Source of the DNA: Qipengyuania flava
GTDB lineage: Bacteria > Pseudomonadota > Alphaproteobacteria > Sphingomonadales > Sphingomonadaceae
Assembly: GCF_011762005.1 (NCBI RefSeq)
Contig: NZ_JAASQU010000002.1
Location: forward strand, 682,001-746,000
Length of the DNA: 64,000 bases
Direction of reading: 5' to 3'
The notes under the pieces were generated by a model, which was given only the letters and a program-made list of their open reading frames with translations, was not told the origin of the DNA and did no database searches. The position numbers were made by a program, and so were the translations under genes. How positions within the stretch are numbered: position 1 is the stretch's first letter; each line of letters begins with the position of its first letter. Below are positions 8,558-16,809 of this stretch, in pieces.

Positions 8558-11026
8558 ATGCAGCCCGACGTTCCGCCCGAGATCGCCGAATGGTTTGCCG
8601 GGCGTGATTGGCGTCTCCGGCAGCACCAGCGCGATATGCTGGCAGCCAGCGACGCCGGGCGTCACGCATTGCTGGTGGCCGATACCGGCGCGGGCAAGAC
8701 CTTGGCGGGTTTCCTCCCGACGCTTGCCGATTTTACGCCAACCCGCCTTGAGGGGAGGGAACCTCCTGAAGGGCTGCACACACTCTACGTGTCACCGCTG
8801 AAGGCGCTGGCGCATGACGTCCAACGCAACTTGATCACACCGATCGAAGAGATTGGCCTCCCGATCCGCGTCGAGACACGCAGCGGTGATACGCCCTCGG
8901 ACCGCAAGAAACGCCAGCGCACGCGCCCGCCACATGTGTTGCTGACGACGCCCGAGAGCCTTTCGCTGCTCTTGTCCTATCCGGACAGCTTCGAGTTGTT
9001 TCGCGGGCTCAAGCGGATCGTGATCGACGAAGTGCATGCTTTCGCTACAGGCAAACGCGGGGATCTCCTGGCGCTGGCTCTGACCCGGTTGCAGGCGATA
9101 GCACCGGATATGCAACGCGCGGCGCTGTCGGCCACACTCGCCAATCCGCGGGGGTTTCGCGAATGGCTGGCGCCGTGGGGCGAGATCGACACGATCGAAA
9201 TGGTCGAGGGCGAGGCGGGCAGCCCAGCCGAAGTCGAGATCCTGCTGCCGCTAGAAGAGCGGGTCCCCTGGGGCGGACATGCAGCGACCTGGGCGATACC
9301 GCAGCTCTACGAACAGATCCGTGCCAATCGAACGACGCTGATCTTCACCAACACCCGGTTCCTGGCGGAGTACATCTTTCAGAACCTGTGGGATGTGAAC
9401 GATGACAATCTGCCGATCGGGGTTCATCACGGCTCGTTGAGCCGCGAGGCCCGCCGCAAGGTCGAGGGTGCGATGGCCCGGGGCGAACTTCGTGCGCTCG
9501 TGGCGACCGCCAGTCTCGACCTGGGTGTCGACTGGGGCGACATCGACCTGGTGGTGCAGATGGGAGCGCCCAAGGGCTCTTCGCGGCTACTCCAGCGTAT
9601 CGGGCGGGCCAACCACCGGCTGGACCAACCCAGCCGCGCGCTGCTCGTCCCGGGCAACCGCTTCGAATTCCTCGAAGCGACTGCGGCCAAGGAGGCAGTC
9701 GACCAAGGCCAGCGCGACGGCGAGGAATTCAGGCCCGGGGGGCTGGATGTTCTGGCGCAGCACGTCATGGCCTGCGCCTGCGCCGCACCTTTCCAGGAGC
9801 AGGCGCTCTTGGCCGAGATCCGCTCCAGCCTCGCTTATGCGTGGGTTGATCAGCAGATCTGGGAGCGCGTGCTCTCTTTCGTCGAAACGGGCGGTTATGC
9901 GCTGCGGGCCTACGACAAGTTCAAGCGCATTGTCCGCGACAAGGATGGCGTCTGGCGACTCTCGCATCCGGAACAGGCACAGCGCCACCGGATGAACGCC
10001 GGAATCATCATCGATTCCGAAATGCTCGAGATCCGGATCACCGCAGGGCGTGGTCGCGGCGGCCGAAGCCTGGGCAAGGTCGAGGAACGCTTTGCGGCAA
10101 CGCTCAGTCCCGGCGATACTTTCGCCTTTGCCGGAATGAGCCTCGAAGTGGTCAAGCTCCAGGACATGGAAGTGCTGGTCAAGGCGGCGAAGTCCAGCGC
10201 GATGATCCCGAGCTATGGCGGCGCGCGTATGCCGCTGACCACGCATCTGGCAGACCGGGTGCGGACAATGCTTGTCGACCGTGCGGGCTGGTCGAGGTTT
10301 CCCGACGATGTGCGCGAATGGCTCGAGGTTCAGGACTGGCGTTCGCGAATGCCGGGGCCGGGGCAATTGCTCGTCGAGAGCTTCCCGCATGCCAAGCGCC
10401 ATTACAGTGTCTATTATACGTTCGAGGGCTGGAACGCCAACCAGAGCCTCGGCATGCTGATTACGCGGCGCATGGAAGATAGGGGCCTTATGCCCGGGGG
10501 GTTCGTCGCCAACGATTATTCTCTGGCGGTATGGGGTCTGAAGCCCGTGACCGACCCGGCGCCCTTGCTGTCGCCCGATATCCTGCAGGACGAGTTTATC
10601 GAGTGGGTGCAGGGTTCGCACCTGCTGCGCCGGGCGTTCCGCGAAGTGGCCGTTATCGGCGGGCTGGTAGAGCGACAGCACCCCGGAAAGCGCAAAACCG
10701 GTAAACAGGTAACCTTTTCGACCGATCTCATCTACGACGTGTTGCGCAAATACGAGCCCGATCACGTTTTGCTCGTAGCCGCGTGGGCCGATGCCCGCAC
10801 ACGCATGACCGATGTGGGGCGACTTGGGAGCCTGCTCGACCGGTCGGCCGACCAGCTGGTCCATGTCGAGCTCGATCGCGTCAGTCCGCTGGCAGTGCCG
10901 GTCATGGTCGTTATCGGCCGTGAAACGACGCCGCAGGGGTCGGTGGACGATGAACTGCTGCTCGAGGCGGAGAGCCTGGCAGGAGCTGCGATGCGTGTGG
11001 ACGGTCCACTCGAAGGCGAAGGTTAG
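8558..11026 (+). CDS. Lhr-type DEXH helicase, ligase-associated DNA damage response family
   Basis: 822-aa superfamily 2 helicase. Walker A is ADTGAGKT (41-48), the DEXH box is DEVH (157-160), motif III is SATLANP, and motif VI lies around QRIGRANHR. The C-terminal part matches the Lhr core (winged helix and DUF4145-like extension), and the length fits the ligase-associated subgroup described as acting with a DNA ligase, an exonuclease and the PdeM nuclease. None of those partners is adjacent here: the gene before encodes DUF2059 and the gene after is convergent. The annotated ATG is preceded directly by an in-frame TTG, giving an ambiguity of one codon. Confidence 0.88.
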   Translation: MQPDVPPEIAEWFAGRDWRLRQHQRDMLAASDAGRHALLVADTGAGKTLAGFLPTLADFTPTRLEGREPPEGLHTLYVSPLKALAHDVQRNLITPIEEIGLPIRVETRSGDTPSDRKKRQRTRPPHVLLTTPESLSLLLSYPDSFELFRGLKRIVIDEVHAFATGKRGDLLALALTRLQAIAPDMQRAALSATLANPRGFREWLAPWGEIDTIEMVEGEAGSPAEVEILLPLEERVPWGGHAATWAIPQLYEQIRANRTTLIFTNTRFLAEYIFQNLWDVNDDNLPIGVHHGSLSREARRKVEGAMARGELRALVATASLDLGVDWGDIDLVVQMGAPKGSSRLLQRIGRANHRLDQPSRALLVPGNRFEFLEATAAKEAVDQGQRDGEEFRPGGLDVLAQHVMACACAAPFQEQALLAEIRSSLAYAWVDQQIWERVLSFVETGGYALRAYDKFKRIVRDKDGVWRLSHPEQAQRHRMNAGIIIDSEMLEIRITAGRGRGGRSLGKVEERFAATLSPGDTFAFAGMSLEVVKLQDMEVLVKAAKSSAMIPSYGGARMPLTTHLADRVRTMLVDRAGWSRFPDDVREWLEVQDWRSRMPGPGQLLVESFPHAKRHYSVYYTFEGWNANQSLGMLITRRMEDRGLMPGGFVANDYSLAVWGLKPVTDPAPLLSPDILQDEFIEWVQGSHLLRRAFREVAVIGGLVERQHPGKRKTGKQVTFSTDLIYDVLRKYEPDHVLLVAAWADARTRMTDVGRLGSLLDRSADQLVHVELDRVSPLAVPVMVVIGRETTPQGSVDDELLLEAESLAGAAMRVDGPLEGEG

Positions 11027-11030
11027 CAGG

Positions 11031-11060
11031 CAAAAAGAAAGGGGCGGATCGCTCCGCCCC
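11031..11060 (-). terminator. rho-independent terminator of the tonB-exb operon (possibly bidirectional)
   Basis: Perfect 8-bp stem GGGGCGGA/TCCGCCCC with loop TCGC at 11041-11060. Read on the minus strand it is followed by TTTCTTTTTG, a good U-tract, so it ends the exb operon; it may also stop the convergent helicase transcript, where only two Ts follow. Confidence 0.85.
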
Positions 11061-11095
11061 TTCCAATGCCCTTGCGGGCGTTTGGGTATCCGGCC

Positions 11096-11527
11096 TTACT
11101 TGCCGAAGGTCCGGTAGCGTTCGTTGCCGACGAAGCCGAACTTGGTGACGCCGGTCGCCTTGATCAGCTGCAGCACCTTGGCCGCGAGATCGTAGCTTGC
11201 CTGCGCTTCCGGCTCGAACTGCAGTTCGGGCTCCGGATTGATGTTCTTCGACTGTTCCAGCAGCGTGCGCAGCTGGCCCATATCGATCGCATTGCCATTC
11301 CAGAGGATCTGGTTGTCGACCGTGAGCACCAGCTTGTTCTTCTCCGGCTCGACGACGACGTTGTCCGGGGTATTGCTGGGGGCCGGCAGATCGATATCGA
11401 CCGAATGCGTCGCGACCGGGATTGTGATGATGAACATGATGAGGAGAACGAGCAGGACGTCGATCAACGGCGTCATGTTCATTTCCATCATCGGCGCGCC
11501 ATCATCCTTGCCGCCTGACATTGCCAT
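11096..11527 (-). CDS. exbD: ExbD/TolR-family biopolymer transport protein (second copy of the operon)
   Basis: 143-aa proton-channel subunit that works with ExbB and TonB to energise outer-membrane receptors. A short cytoplasmic N-terminus (MEMNMTPLIDVLLVLL) leads into a single transmembrane helix holding the essential aspartate of the TPLIDV motif. The remainder is a periplasmic domain with the ExbD-type strand NKLVLTVDNQILWNG and a C-terminal KFGFVGNERY. It is the last gene of the operon and is followed by a terminator. It is shorter and diverged from the upstream exbD, suggesting the two subunits are not interchangeable. Confidence 0.9.
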   Translation of the reverse strand: MAMSGGKDDGAPMMEMNMTPLIDVLLVLLIMFIITIPVATHSVDIDLPAPSNTPDNVVVEPEKNKLVLTVDNQILWNGNAIDMGQLRTLLEQSKNINPEPELQFEPEAQASYDLAAKVLQLIKATGVTKFGFVGNERYRTFGK

Positions 11528-11566
11528 AGTGGGTTACTCCCTAATCTGCTTTGCCGAACCGGTCGA

Positions 11567-12097
11567 TCAACCGTTGGGGTCGACCGGGTTCGAGATGAAG
11601 CCGACGGTGGGATAGCCCGCCGCCTGGACGTTGTAGATCGCACCGGCCACGCAGGACCACGGAGCGTTGACGTCGCCGCGGATATGCACCTGCGGGATCT
11701 TTTCCGGGTCATTCATGATGACCTCGGGGCCGCCCGCACGCTGCACGATGGCATCGAGGCGTTCGAAGGCCTGGTCGTAGAGCTCTTCCGAAGTGACCGG
11801 CGAGACGTTGCCGAAGTAGACACGGCATTCGCCGTTGCGCGACGCACCGGCGAAGCCCGGCTCGCCTGCGGCGACGCCATTCTCGTCGGTAGTGCTGACG
11901 GTCAGGAGGAGGTTTTCGACCTTGTCCTTCGATTCGACCGATTCGAAGACCGGGATTTCCAGCTTTTCGATGGTCTGGATCGCGACCGGAACCGCGATGA
12001 GGAAGATGATCAGAAGCACCAGCATCACGTCCACGAGCGGCGTGGTGTTGATGTCCGACATGGGTGTCTCTGCACCTCCTCCTGTCGAAATCGCCAT
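11567..12097 (-). CDS. exbD: ExbD/TolR-family biopolymer transport protein (first copy of the operon)
   Basis: 176-aa subunit with the same plan as its neighbour: [17 protein letters not shown] gives the membrane helix with its conserved Asp. The periplasmic part is longer and contains two cysteines (NGECRVYF and PWSCVAG) absent from the other copy, which might form a disulfide. The ending [11 protein letters not shown] is the typical C-terminal ExbD strand. It lies between exbB and the second exbD, with 80 and 39 bases of spacing. Confidence 0.9.
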   Translation of the reverse strand: MAISTGGGAETPMSDINTTPLVDVMLVLLIIFLIAVPVAIQTIEKLEIPVFESVESKDKVENLLLTVSTTDENGVAAGEPGFAGASRNGECRVYFGNVSPVTSEELYDQAFERLDAIVQRAGGPEVIMNDPEKIPQVHIRGDVNAPWSCVAGAIYNVQAAGYPTVGFISNPVDPNG

Positions 12098-12142
12098 GGT
12101 TCAGTTCCTAACGTTCGAAATTCTTGGGTTCGATGCGGGTGG

Positions 12143-12166
12143 CGGGGGCGGGCGATGCCGCCCCCG
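12143..12166 (-). other. intercistronic hairpin between exbB and exbD
   Basis: Perfect 9-bp GC-rich stem CGGGGGCGG (12143-12151) with CCGCCCCCG (12158-12166) and a 6-base loop, lying just after the exbB stop on the transcribed strand. No T-run follows, so I read it as an RNA stability or partial-attenuation element rather than a full terminator. Confidence 0.6.
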
Positions 12167-12177
12167 ATTCCGATCGC

Positions 12178-12960
12178 TTACTTCTTGACCGTGGTGGTCG
12201 TCGCAGCCGGCTTGGCAGCGGCCTTGGCGGCGGTCTGCGTCGAGGTTGCGGTCATGTAGGTCGGCTTGACGGTGCCGGCCGAGTTGATGTTGGCAAGCAG
12301 ATCGGTCGAGAACGCGTGGAGCAGTTCGGCGATGCGCTTGTTGCGACCCTGCAGCCAGTTGTAGGCGAACACGGCGGGAACCGCGACCAGCAGGCCGATG
12401 GCGGTCATGATCAGTGCTTCACCGACGGGGCCGGCGACCTTGTCGATCGAGGCCGAACCGGCGATGCCGATGTTGATCAGTGCGCGGTAGATACCGATAA
12501 CCGTACCGAGCAGGCCGACGAAGGGTGCGGTAGCACCGACCGTCGCGAGGAACGGCAGGCCGCCCGCAAGCTTCGAGTTGATGGTGTCTTCCGAACGCTG
12601 CAGCGAACCGTGCATCCAGTCATGCGCTTCGAGCTTGTCGGTCATCTTGGCGTGCTGGTCTTCGGCCAGCATGGCGTCGTCGACGAGCTGGCGCCATGCG
12701 CTGTTCTTGTCGAGCTTGGTGGCGCCGTCACGCAGCGAACCGGCCTTCCAGAACTGGGTGCGGACGGCCTTGTACTGGGCCAGCACCTTGCGCTGTTCGA
12801 ACAGCTTGGTGAAGAGGATGTAGAACGAGCCGACCGACATGATCACCATCACGCCGAGGATGAACCAGGCGACGAAGCCGCCCTGTTCCATGGCTTCGAG
12901 AAAACCGAAGGAGTTCTGCGGGGCTGCGTCAGCGGCAGCTGCAAGAAGTTCGAAGGTCAT
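12178..12960 (-). CDS. exbB: ExbB/TolQ/MotA-family proton channel
   Basis: 260-aa inner-membrane channel subunit that couples the proton gradient to TonB. One transmembrane helix lies at about residues 30-50, and the two others flank the family signature GLLGTVIGIYRAL and GLLVAVPAVFAYN around 165-225, with the conserved block GPVGEALIMTAIGL between. The N-terminus has an Ala-rich stretch before the first helix and the C-terminus ends in an Ala/Thr/Lys-rich low-complexity tail. It sits between tonB and two exbD genes, the standard layout in Sphingomonadales. Confidence 0.92.
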   Translation of the reverse strand: MTFELLAAAADAAPQNSFGFLEAMEQGGFVAWFILGVMVIMSVGSFYILFTKLFEQRKVLAQYKAVRTQFWKAGSLRDGATKLDKNSAWRQLVDDAMLAEDQHAKMTDKLEAHDWMHGSLQRSEDTINSKLAGGLPFLATVGATAPFVGLLGTVIGIYRALINIGIAGSASIDKVAGPVGEALIMTAIGLLVAVPAVFAYNWLQGRNKRIAELLHAFSTDLLANINSAGTVKPTYMTATSTQTAAKAAAKPAATTTTVKK

Positions 12961-12986
12961 AACGAGTGGTCCTTTTGATACGCCAT

Positions 12987-13018
12987 TTCCCGCCGGGTTC
13001 CACGACCCTTGGCGGGAA
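12987..13018 (-). other. intercistronic hairpin between tonB and exbB
   Basis: TTCCCGCC (12987-12994) pairs with GGCGGGAA (13011-13018). Inside the loop GGGT/ACCC can add four more pairs. It begins 6 bases past the tonB stop on the transcribed strand and no U-tract follows. It probably separates the stability of tonB and exbB segments of the mRNA. Confidence 0.55.
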
Positions 13019-13023
13019 GGAAT

Positions 13024-13680
13024 TTAGTTGAGCTGATAGACGATAGTGGTCGAAACCGTGTCCTGGATCGGGTTGCCCGCGACATCCTGCGCCGGATTGT
13101 AGCGTGCATACCGGGTCATCCCGTCGCAGGCCGCGGCATCGAGATCGCTCGATCCGCTGGAAGCGCTCACGCGGCAGGATGCCACGCGGCCATCGGTTCC
13201 GACAGTGATCGTGACCCCGACATTACCCTCTATACCTTCGCGCTCGGCGCGACGAGGGTAATTGCTCTGGATCCGACGGGCCCAGCCAGCCTGACCACGC
13301 GGCGAAGCGCTGCGGGCCTTGGACGGCGGGGGCGGCGGAGCCGGAGGTGCCGGCGGCGGAATGACCAGCTGCGGCGGTGCCGGCGGCGGGATCGTCGTCT
13401 GCGTCCGGATCGGAGGCGGTGCCGGCGCGATATTGATCGGCGGCGGCGGAGCGACCGGCGGCGGCGGCGTGTCGGGCACGTTCTCCGGCGGCGGCGGGGG
13501 CTCTTCCTCGGGCGGCGGGGGTTCCTCGATATCAATCGTCGTCACGCGCTCGACCACCTGCTGGACCGCATTATATGCGAGACCGGTGATGAGAGCGTAA
13601 CCGAGAGCGATATGGATGAGGGCAACAATGATGATCGCGACGATGCGATTGCCGCTCATCTGTTGGTCAGCATAAGCCAT
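13024..13680 (-). CDS. tonB: energy transducer TonB
   Basis: 218-aa periplasm-spanning protein that transmits proton-motive force to TonB-dependent receptors. A single N-terminal membrane helix (residues about 12-35) is followed by a long proline-rich spacer with PPPPEEEPPPPP and PAPPP repeats (about 50-120). The C-terminal domain carries the TonB family block NYPRRAEREGIEGNVGVTI and the following strands. Two cysteines (ASCRV and AACDG) flank the end of the domain. First gene of the tonB-exbB-exbD-exbD operon. A repeat element lies in its leader 21 bases upstream of the ATG. Confidence 0.9.
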   Translation of the reverse strand: MAYADQQMSGNRIVAIIIVALIHIALGYALITGLAYNAVQQVVERVTTIDIEEPPPPEEEPPPPPENVPDTPPPPVAPPPPINIAPAPPPIRTQTTIPPPAPPQLVIPPPAPPAPPPPPSKARSASPRGQAGWARRIQSNYPRRAEREGIEGNVGVTITVGTDGRVASCRVSASSGSSDLDAAACDGMTRYARYNPAQDVAGNPIQDTVSTTIVYQLN

Positions 13681-14033
13681 TCGGTTGCTTCACTCCATCG
13701 GTCACCCCGGAAACGCCGGGGCTTCTGGATACCCAGTTTGCGACCCGCCGTTCTGGCGTGACCTTGGGCATCGTTAACGCGTTCGCGTCGCTCGAGACCC
13801 TGAAGACTCTCGCGACGAAGGCAGACCAAATTCTCGATAAGAACCCGGACGCCTCTCCCCAAGCAATAAAGTGTCATCCACTCGGGTCCGGTCCGACCCT
13901 TTAGCTACGATGCGAAGCGTCCGCAAACCCTTTATCGGTTAACCGCAGATTCAGTGGCTTGCCGGAAGGAACAGGGGCTATCGCGGGTGCGTTGAGCGAT
14001 TCGTCCCGTACCGCATTATCGAAAGTAGTCCCC
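13681..14033 (+). other. divergent intergenic region of about 350 bases upstream of tonB
   Basis: Holds the repeat element at 13701-13762 and must include the tonB promoter (minus strand) and the leader of the following plus-strand gene. I find no convincing Fur-box-like palindrome, no sigma-54 element and no gene; the short open frames here lack ribosome binding sites and homology. Confidence 0.5.
13701..13762. repeat. REP-like inverted repeat element, copy 1
   Basis: Starts GTCACCCCGG and ends GGCGTGAC, with an internal hairpin CCCCGG..CCGGGG and the block CTTCTGGATACCC. A similar element with the same ends and the same TCTGGAT block is at 28185-28266. This pattern (GTCA-Cn hairpin, CTGGA block, hairpin-TGAC) is that of dispersed intergenic palindromes common in alphaproteobacterial genomes. 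It lies in the leader region of tonB. Confidence 0.5.
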
Positions 14034-14873
14034 ATGCCGACTTTCCGCATTCCCGGTCATCTTCTGCTCGCCTCCGCGATGCTGGTCGCGCCGTTGCACC
14101 TCGGGGCGCAGGAGACAGCCCGGACCGCCGAGCTCACCTATGCCGACATCGTCGATCTCGCCGACGAAGCGCCGCTCGTGCTGCGCGCGCAGATCCGCAA
14201 GCAGGCCACGGTCGAACCCGAGCGTTCTCCGGGGCTCGAGCCGGGCTTCGTGCGGCTGTATATCGAGGCGCGCACTTCGGCGCTGATCGCGGGCAATGTT
14301 CCGGTGGGCGAATCCCTGCGCTATCTGGTCGACGTGCCGCTTGATGCGAAGGGCAAGGCGCCCAAACTCAAGAAGCAGGAGGTCGTGCTGTTCGCGCGGC
14401 CGGTGCGGGGCAGTGCCGATCAACTGCAATTGGTCGATCCACGGGCCCAGTTCGCTTACAGCCAAGCGTTCGAGGCGCGCCTGCGCCCGGTGCTCGGCGA
14501 ATTGCTCGCGCAGGATGCCCCCCCGAAAGTAACCGGGATTCGCGATGCGCTGGCGGTCGAGGGTACGCTGGTGGGCGAATCCGAGACGCAATTGTTCCTC
14601 GACACGGCGAATGACGGACCGGTTTCGGTAACCGTTGTGCGTCGGCCCGGCCAGCAACCGCGCTGGGGCGTGTCCTGGTCCGAAATCGTCGATCAGTCGG
14701 CCCGCGCGCCGCAGCGCAATACACTCGAATGGCACCGGCTGGCGTGTTCGCTACCCGACGCATTGCCGCAAAATGCGATCCTGACGCGCGATCCGCAGAC
14801 CCGTGAACTGGCAGCGAAAGACTACGCACTGGTGCGGTCCGATCTGGGTGAATGCCCGCGCACTCGCCAGTAA
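14034..14873 (+). CDS. secreted protein of unknown function
   Basis: 279-aa exported protein. The ATG at 14034 gives a clear signal peptide (MPTFRIPGHLLLASAMLVA, cleavage near HLGAQ); the longer frame upstream adds a non-signal-like extension with no ribosome binding site. The mature part has mixed alpha/beta composition with YADIVDLADEAPLVLRAQI and later WSEIVDQSARAPQRNTL, and two Cys residues (CSLPD, CPRTR) near the C-terminus that could form a disulfide. I do not recognise a named domain. It looks like a conserved Sphingomonad envelope protein and stands alone before hom. Confidence 0.65.
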   Translation: MPTFRIPGHLLLASAMLVAPLHLGAQETARTAELTYADIVDLADEAPLVLRAQIRKQATVEPERSPGLEPGFVRLYIEARTSALIAGNVPVGESLRYLVDVPLDAKGKAPKLKKQEVVLFARPVRGSADQLQLVDPRAQFAYSQAFEARLRPVLGELLAQDAPPKVTGIRDALAVEGTLVGESETQLFLDTANDGPVSVTVVRRPGQQPRWGVSWSEIVDQSARAPQRNTLEWHRLACSLPDALPQNAILTRDPQTRELAAKDYALVRSDLGECPRTRQ

Positions 14874-14942
14874 AGGCCGCACTTTCCCCTGACCAAGACA
14901 AACTGGTTCCACCGCGGCTGCCCGCTGCGCTAGTCGGGCCGC

Positions 14943-16250
14943 ATGGCTGAACCTCTACGTATCGCGCTTGCCGGTCTCGGCACTGTCGGCACCGGCGTTA
15001 TCGCCCTGCTCGAAACCAACCGCTCGATGATCGAACGGCGCGCCGGAAGGGCAATCGAAATCGTCGCGGTCAATGCGCGCGACAGGTCGCGCGACCGCGG
15101 CGTCGATCTCAGCCCCTATGCGTGGGTCGATGACATGCAGGCGATGGCCGAGCGATCCGATGTCGATGTGGTGCTCGAACTGGTCGGCGGATCCGACGGG
15201 CCGGCGCTGACGCTGGCGCGCGCCGCGCTCGATGCGGGCAAGGGTTTCGTCACCGCCAACAAGGCGATGATTGCGCATCATGGACTGGCGCTGGCGGAGC
15301 AAGCCGCCCTGCGCAATGCGCCGCTCAAGTTCGAAGCGGCAGTGGCTGGCGGTATCCCGGTGGTCAAAGGGCTGCGCGAAGGTGCCGCCGCAAACCGGAT
15401 CGAGCGCATCTACGGTATCCTCAACGGCACCTGCAATTACATCCTGTCCGAGATGGAGCAGACCGGTGCCGATTTCGGCGATATGCTGCGGGCTGCGCAG
15501 GAGAAGGGTTTCGCCGAAGCCGACCCGACTTTCGATGTCGAGGGTGTCGATGCGGCGCACAAGCTGGCCATCCTCGCGGCGATCGGTTTCGGTGCGCGCG
15601 TCGATTTCGACGCTGTGGCCACGACCGGGATCGGAGAGGTGCAGGCCAGCGATATCACGCAGGCGAATGTGCTGGGCTATGTCATTCGCCTCGTCGGGAT
15701 CGCATCGCTGGACGAAAGCGACGATGAAGCGCGACTTTTGCAGCGCGTGCGGCCCTGCCTCGTTCCCCGCGGCCATCCCCTGGCTGCCGTCACGGGGCCG
15801 ACCAACGCCGTCGTCGCCGAAGGCAATTTCTCGGGCCGCTTGCTATTCCAGGGCGCAGGCGCGGGGGCAGGACCAACCGCCAGCGCAGTGGTCGCCGACC
15901 TTATCGATATCGCGCGCGGCGATAGCGGCGCGCCGTTCTCGGTCCCGGTCGAAGAACTCGAACCCTTCGCCCCGGCGGACCCGGGCAATCGCGTGGGGCG
16001 CGACTACATTCGTTTCACCGTCACGGATCGTCCGGGCGTGCTGGCCGAAATCACCGCTGCCATGCGCGACGCTGAAGTGTCGATAGAAAGCCTGATCCAG
16101 CGCGGTCGCGACGACGAGGGAGGGGAAGTGCTGGTGGCGATGGTCACGCATGAAGGGCCCGAGCGGTGCGTGACCAAGGCGCTCGAACTGCTCGAAGGTT
16201 CGCCTAGCCTGACGGCTCCTCCGCTGGTGATGCCGATACTGGGGGCGTAG
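14943..16250 (+). CDS. hom: homoserine dehydrogenase
   Basis: Reduces aspartate semialdehyde to homoserine with NAD(P)H, at the branch to threonine and methionine. The 435-aa protein has the NAD-binding GLGTVGTGV at residues 11-19, the substrate region GGIPVVKGLREG near 139-150, the family block LNGTCNYILSEM followed by AQEKGFAEADPTFDVEG, and the catalytic Lys region. A C-terminal ACT domain (about 350-425, FTVTDRPGVLAEI) indicates feedback control, usually by threonine. The last 47 bases overlap a convergent gene on the minus strand. Confidence 0.93.
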   Translation: MAEPLRIALAGLGTVGTGVIALLETNRSMIERRAGRAIEIVAVNARDRSRDRGVDLSPYAWVDDMQAMAERSDVDVVLELVGGSDGPALTLARAALDAGKGFVTANKAMIAHHGLALAEQAALRNAPLKFEAAVAGGIPVVKGLREGAAANRIERIYGILNGTCNYILSEMEQTGADFGDMLRAAQEKGFAEADPTFDVEGVDAAHKLAILAAIGFGARVDFDAVATTGIGEVQASDITQANVLGYVIRLVGIASLDESDDEARLLQRVRPCLVPRGHPLAAVTGPTNAVVAEGNFSGRLLFQGAGAGAGPTASAVVADLIDIARGDSGAPFSVPVEELEPFAPADPGNRVGRDYIRFTVTDRPGVLAEITAAMRDAEVSIESLIQRGRDDEGGEVLVAMVTHEGPERCVTKALELLEGSPSLTAPPLVMPILGA

Positions 16251-16725
16251 TTTCTCCGTCCCCCTCGCCGCCGCTTGGTGCGAGGCCGCGTGCGATCCGG
16301 TCCGCATCCGAACCGGGCGGCGCCTCGGGCAAGGCCTCGATATCGATGATCAGCGCCTTGGGCGGCGGGCAGGGGCCGATGAAGCAGCCGCGTGCGACGA
16401 CCACGCCGTGGTCGGGAATGCCGAACACGTCGGGCGTGCGCGGATCGCCCTTATTCATCGTTTCCTCGGCATAGCGTCGCTGCGAACCGTCGTCGTCGAC
16501 CGCGAATTCTCCGTTGTCCCGGCGCCGGCGACACACGACGATCTCTCCTGAGATGCTCGCCGCCTCCTGCTCGGCGCTGCAATCTTCAAGCGGGCCGAGG
16601 TAGTCCTTTTGAGACACCAGAATATCGATCTTTTCCGGCGGAGTTTGCGTGTCCTGCGCCGATAATGACGGGGTGATCGCGATGACCCCGATCGCTGCGC
16701 CTGCCACCCACCAGCGTCTCGACAA
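16204..16725 (-). CDS. secreted protein of unknown function, convergent with hom
   Basis: 173-aa exported protein with a signal peptide ending at PSLSAQ. The mature part contains CSAEQEAASISGEIVVCRRRRDN, two cysteines in a pattern (GEIVVCRRR) that recurs in many small secreted Sphingomonad proteins, then CFIGPCPPPKALIIDIEALPEAPPGSDADRIA cut here in description only as a Cys-Pro pair followed by an Asp/Pro-rich tail. Function unknown. Its 3' end overlaps the hom coding region by 47 bases on the opposite strand, with no terminator between them. Confidence 0.65.
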   Translation of the reverse strand: MSRRWWVAGAAIGVIAITPSLSAQDTQTPPEKIDILVSQKDYLGPLEDCSAEQEAASISGEIVVCRRRRDNGEFAVDDDGSQRRYAEETMNKGDPRTPDVFGIPDHGVVVARGCFIGPCPPPKALIIDIEALPEAPPGSDADRIARGLAPSGGEGDGETTPPVSASPAEEPSG

Positions 16726-16809
16726 TGCAATGCTCCCTGTCTATCCGCGACACCAACCGCATCGTTGGGCGCCGCCGCGCGCAACCTCATGGGAGGGACT
16801 GAACCCATT

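Noticed and set aside
9587..10864. 425-codon open frame antisense to the helicase gene
   Set aside because: Shadow of the conserved helicase frame, with no recognisable motifs.
12124..12978. 284-codon plus-strand open frame opposite exbB
   Set aside because: Antisense to a well-conserved exbB; Asp/Gly/Gln-rich composition typical of a shadow frame.
13656..13877. Short minus-strand open frame upstream of tonB
   Set aside because: Overlaps the tonB start and the repeat element, has no ribosome binding site and no recognisable sequence.
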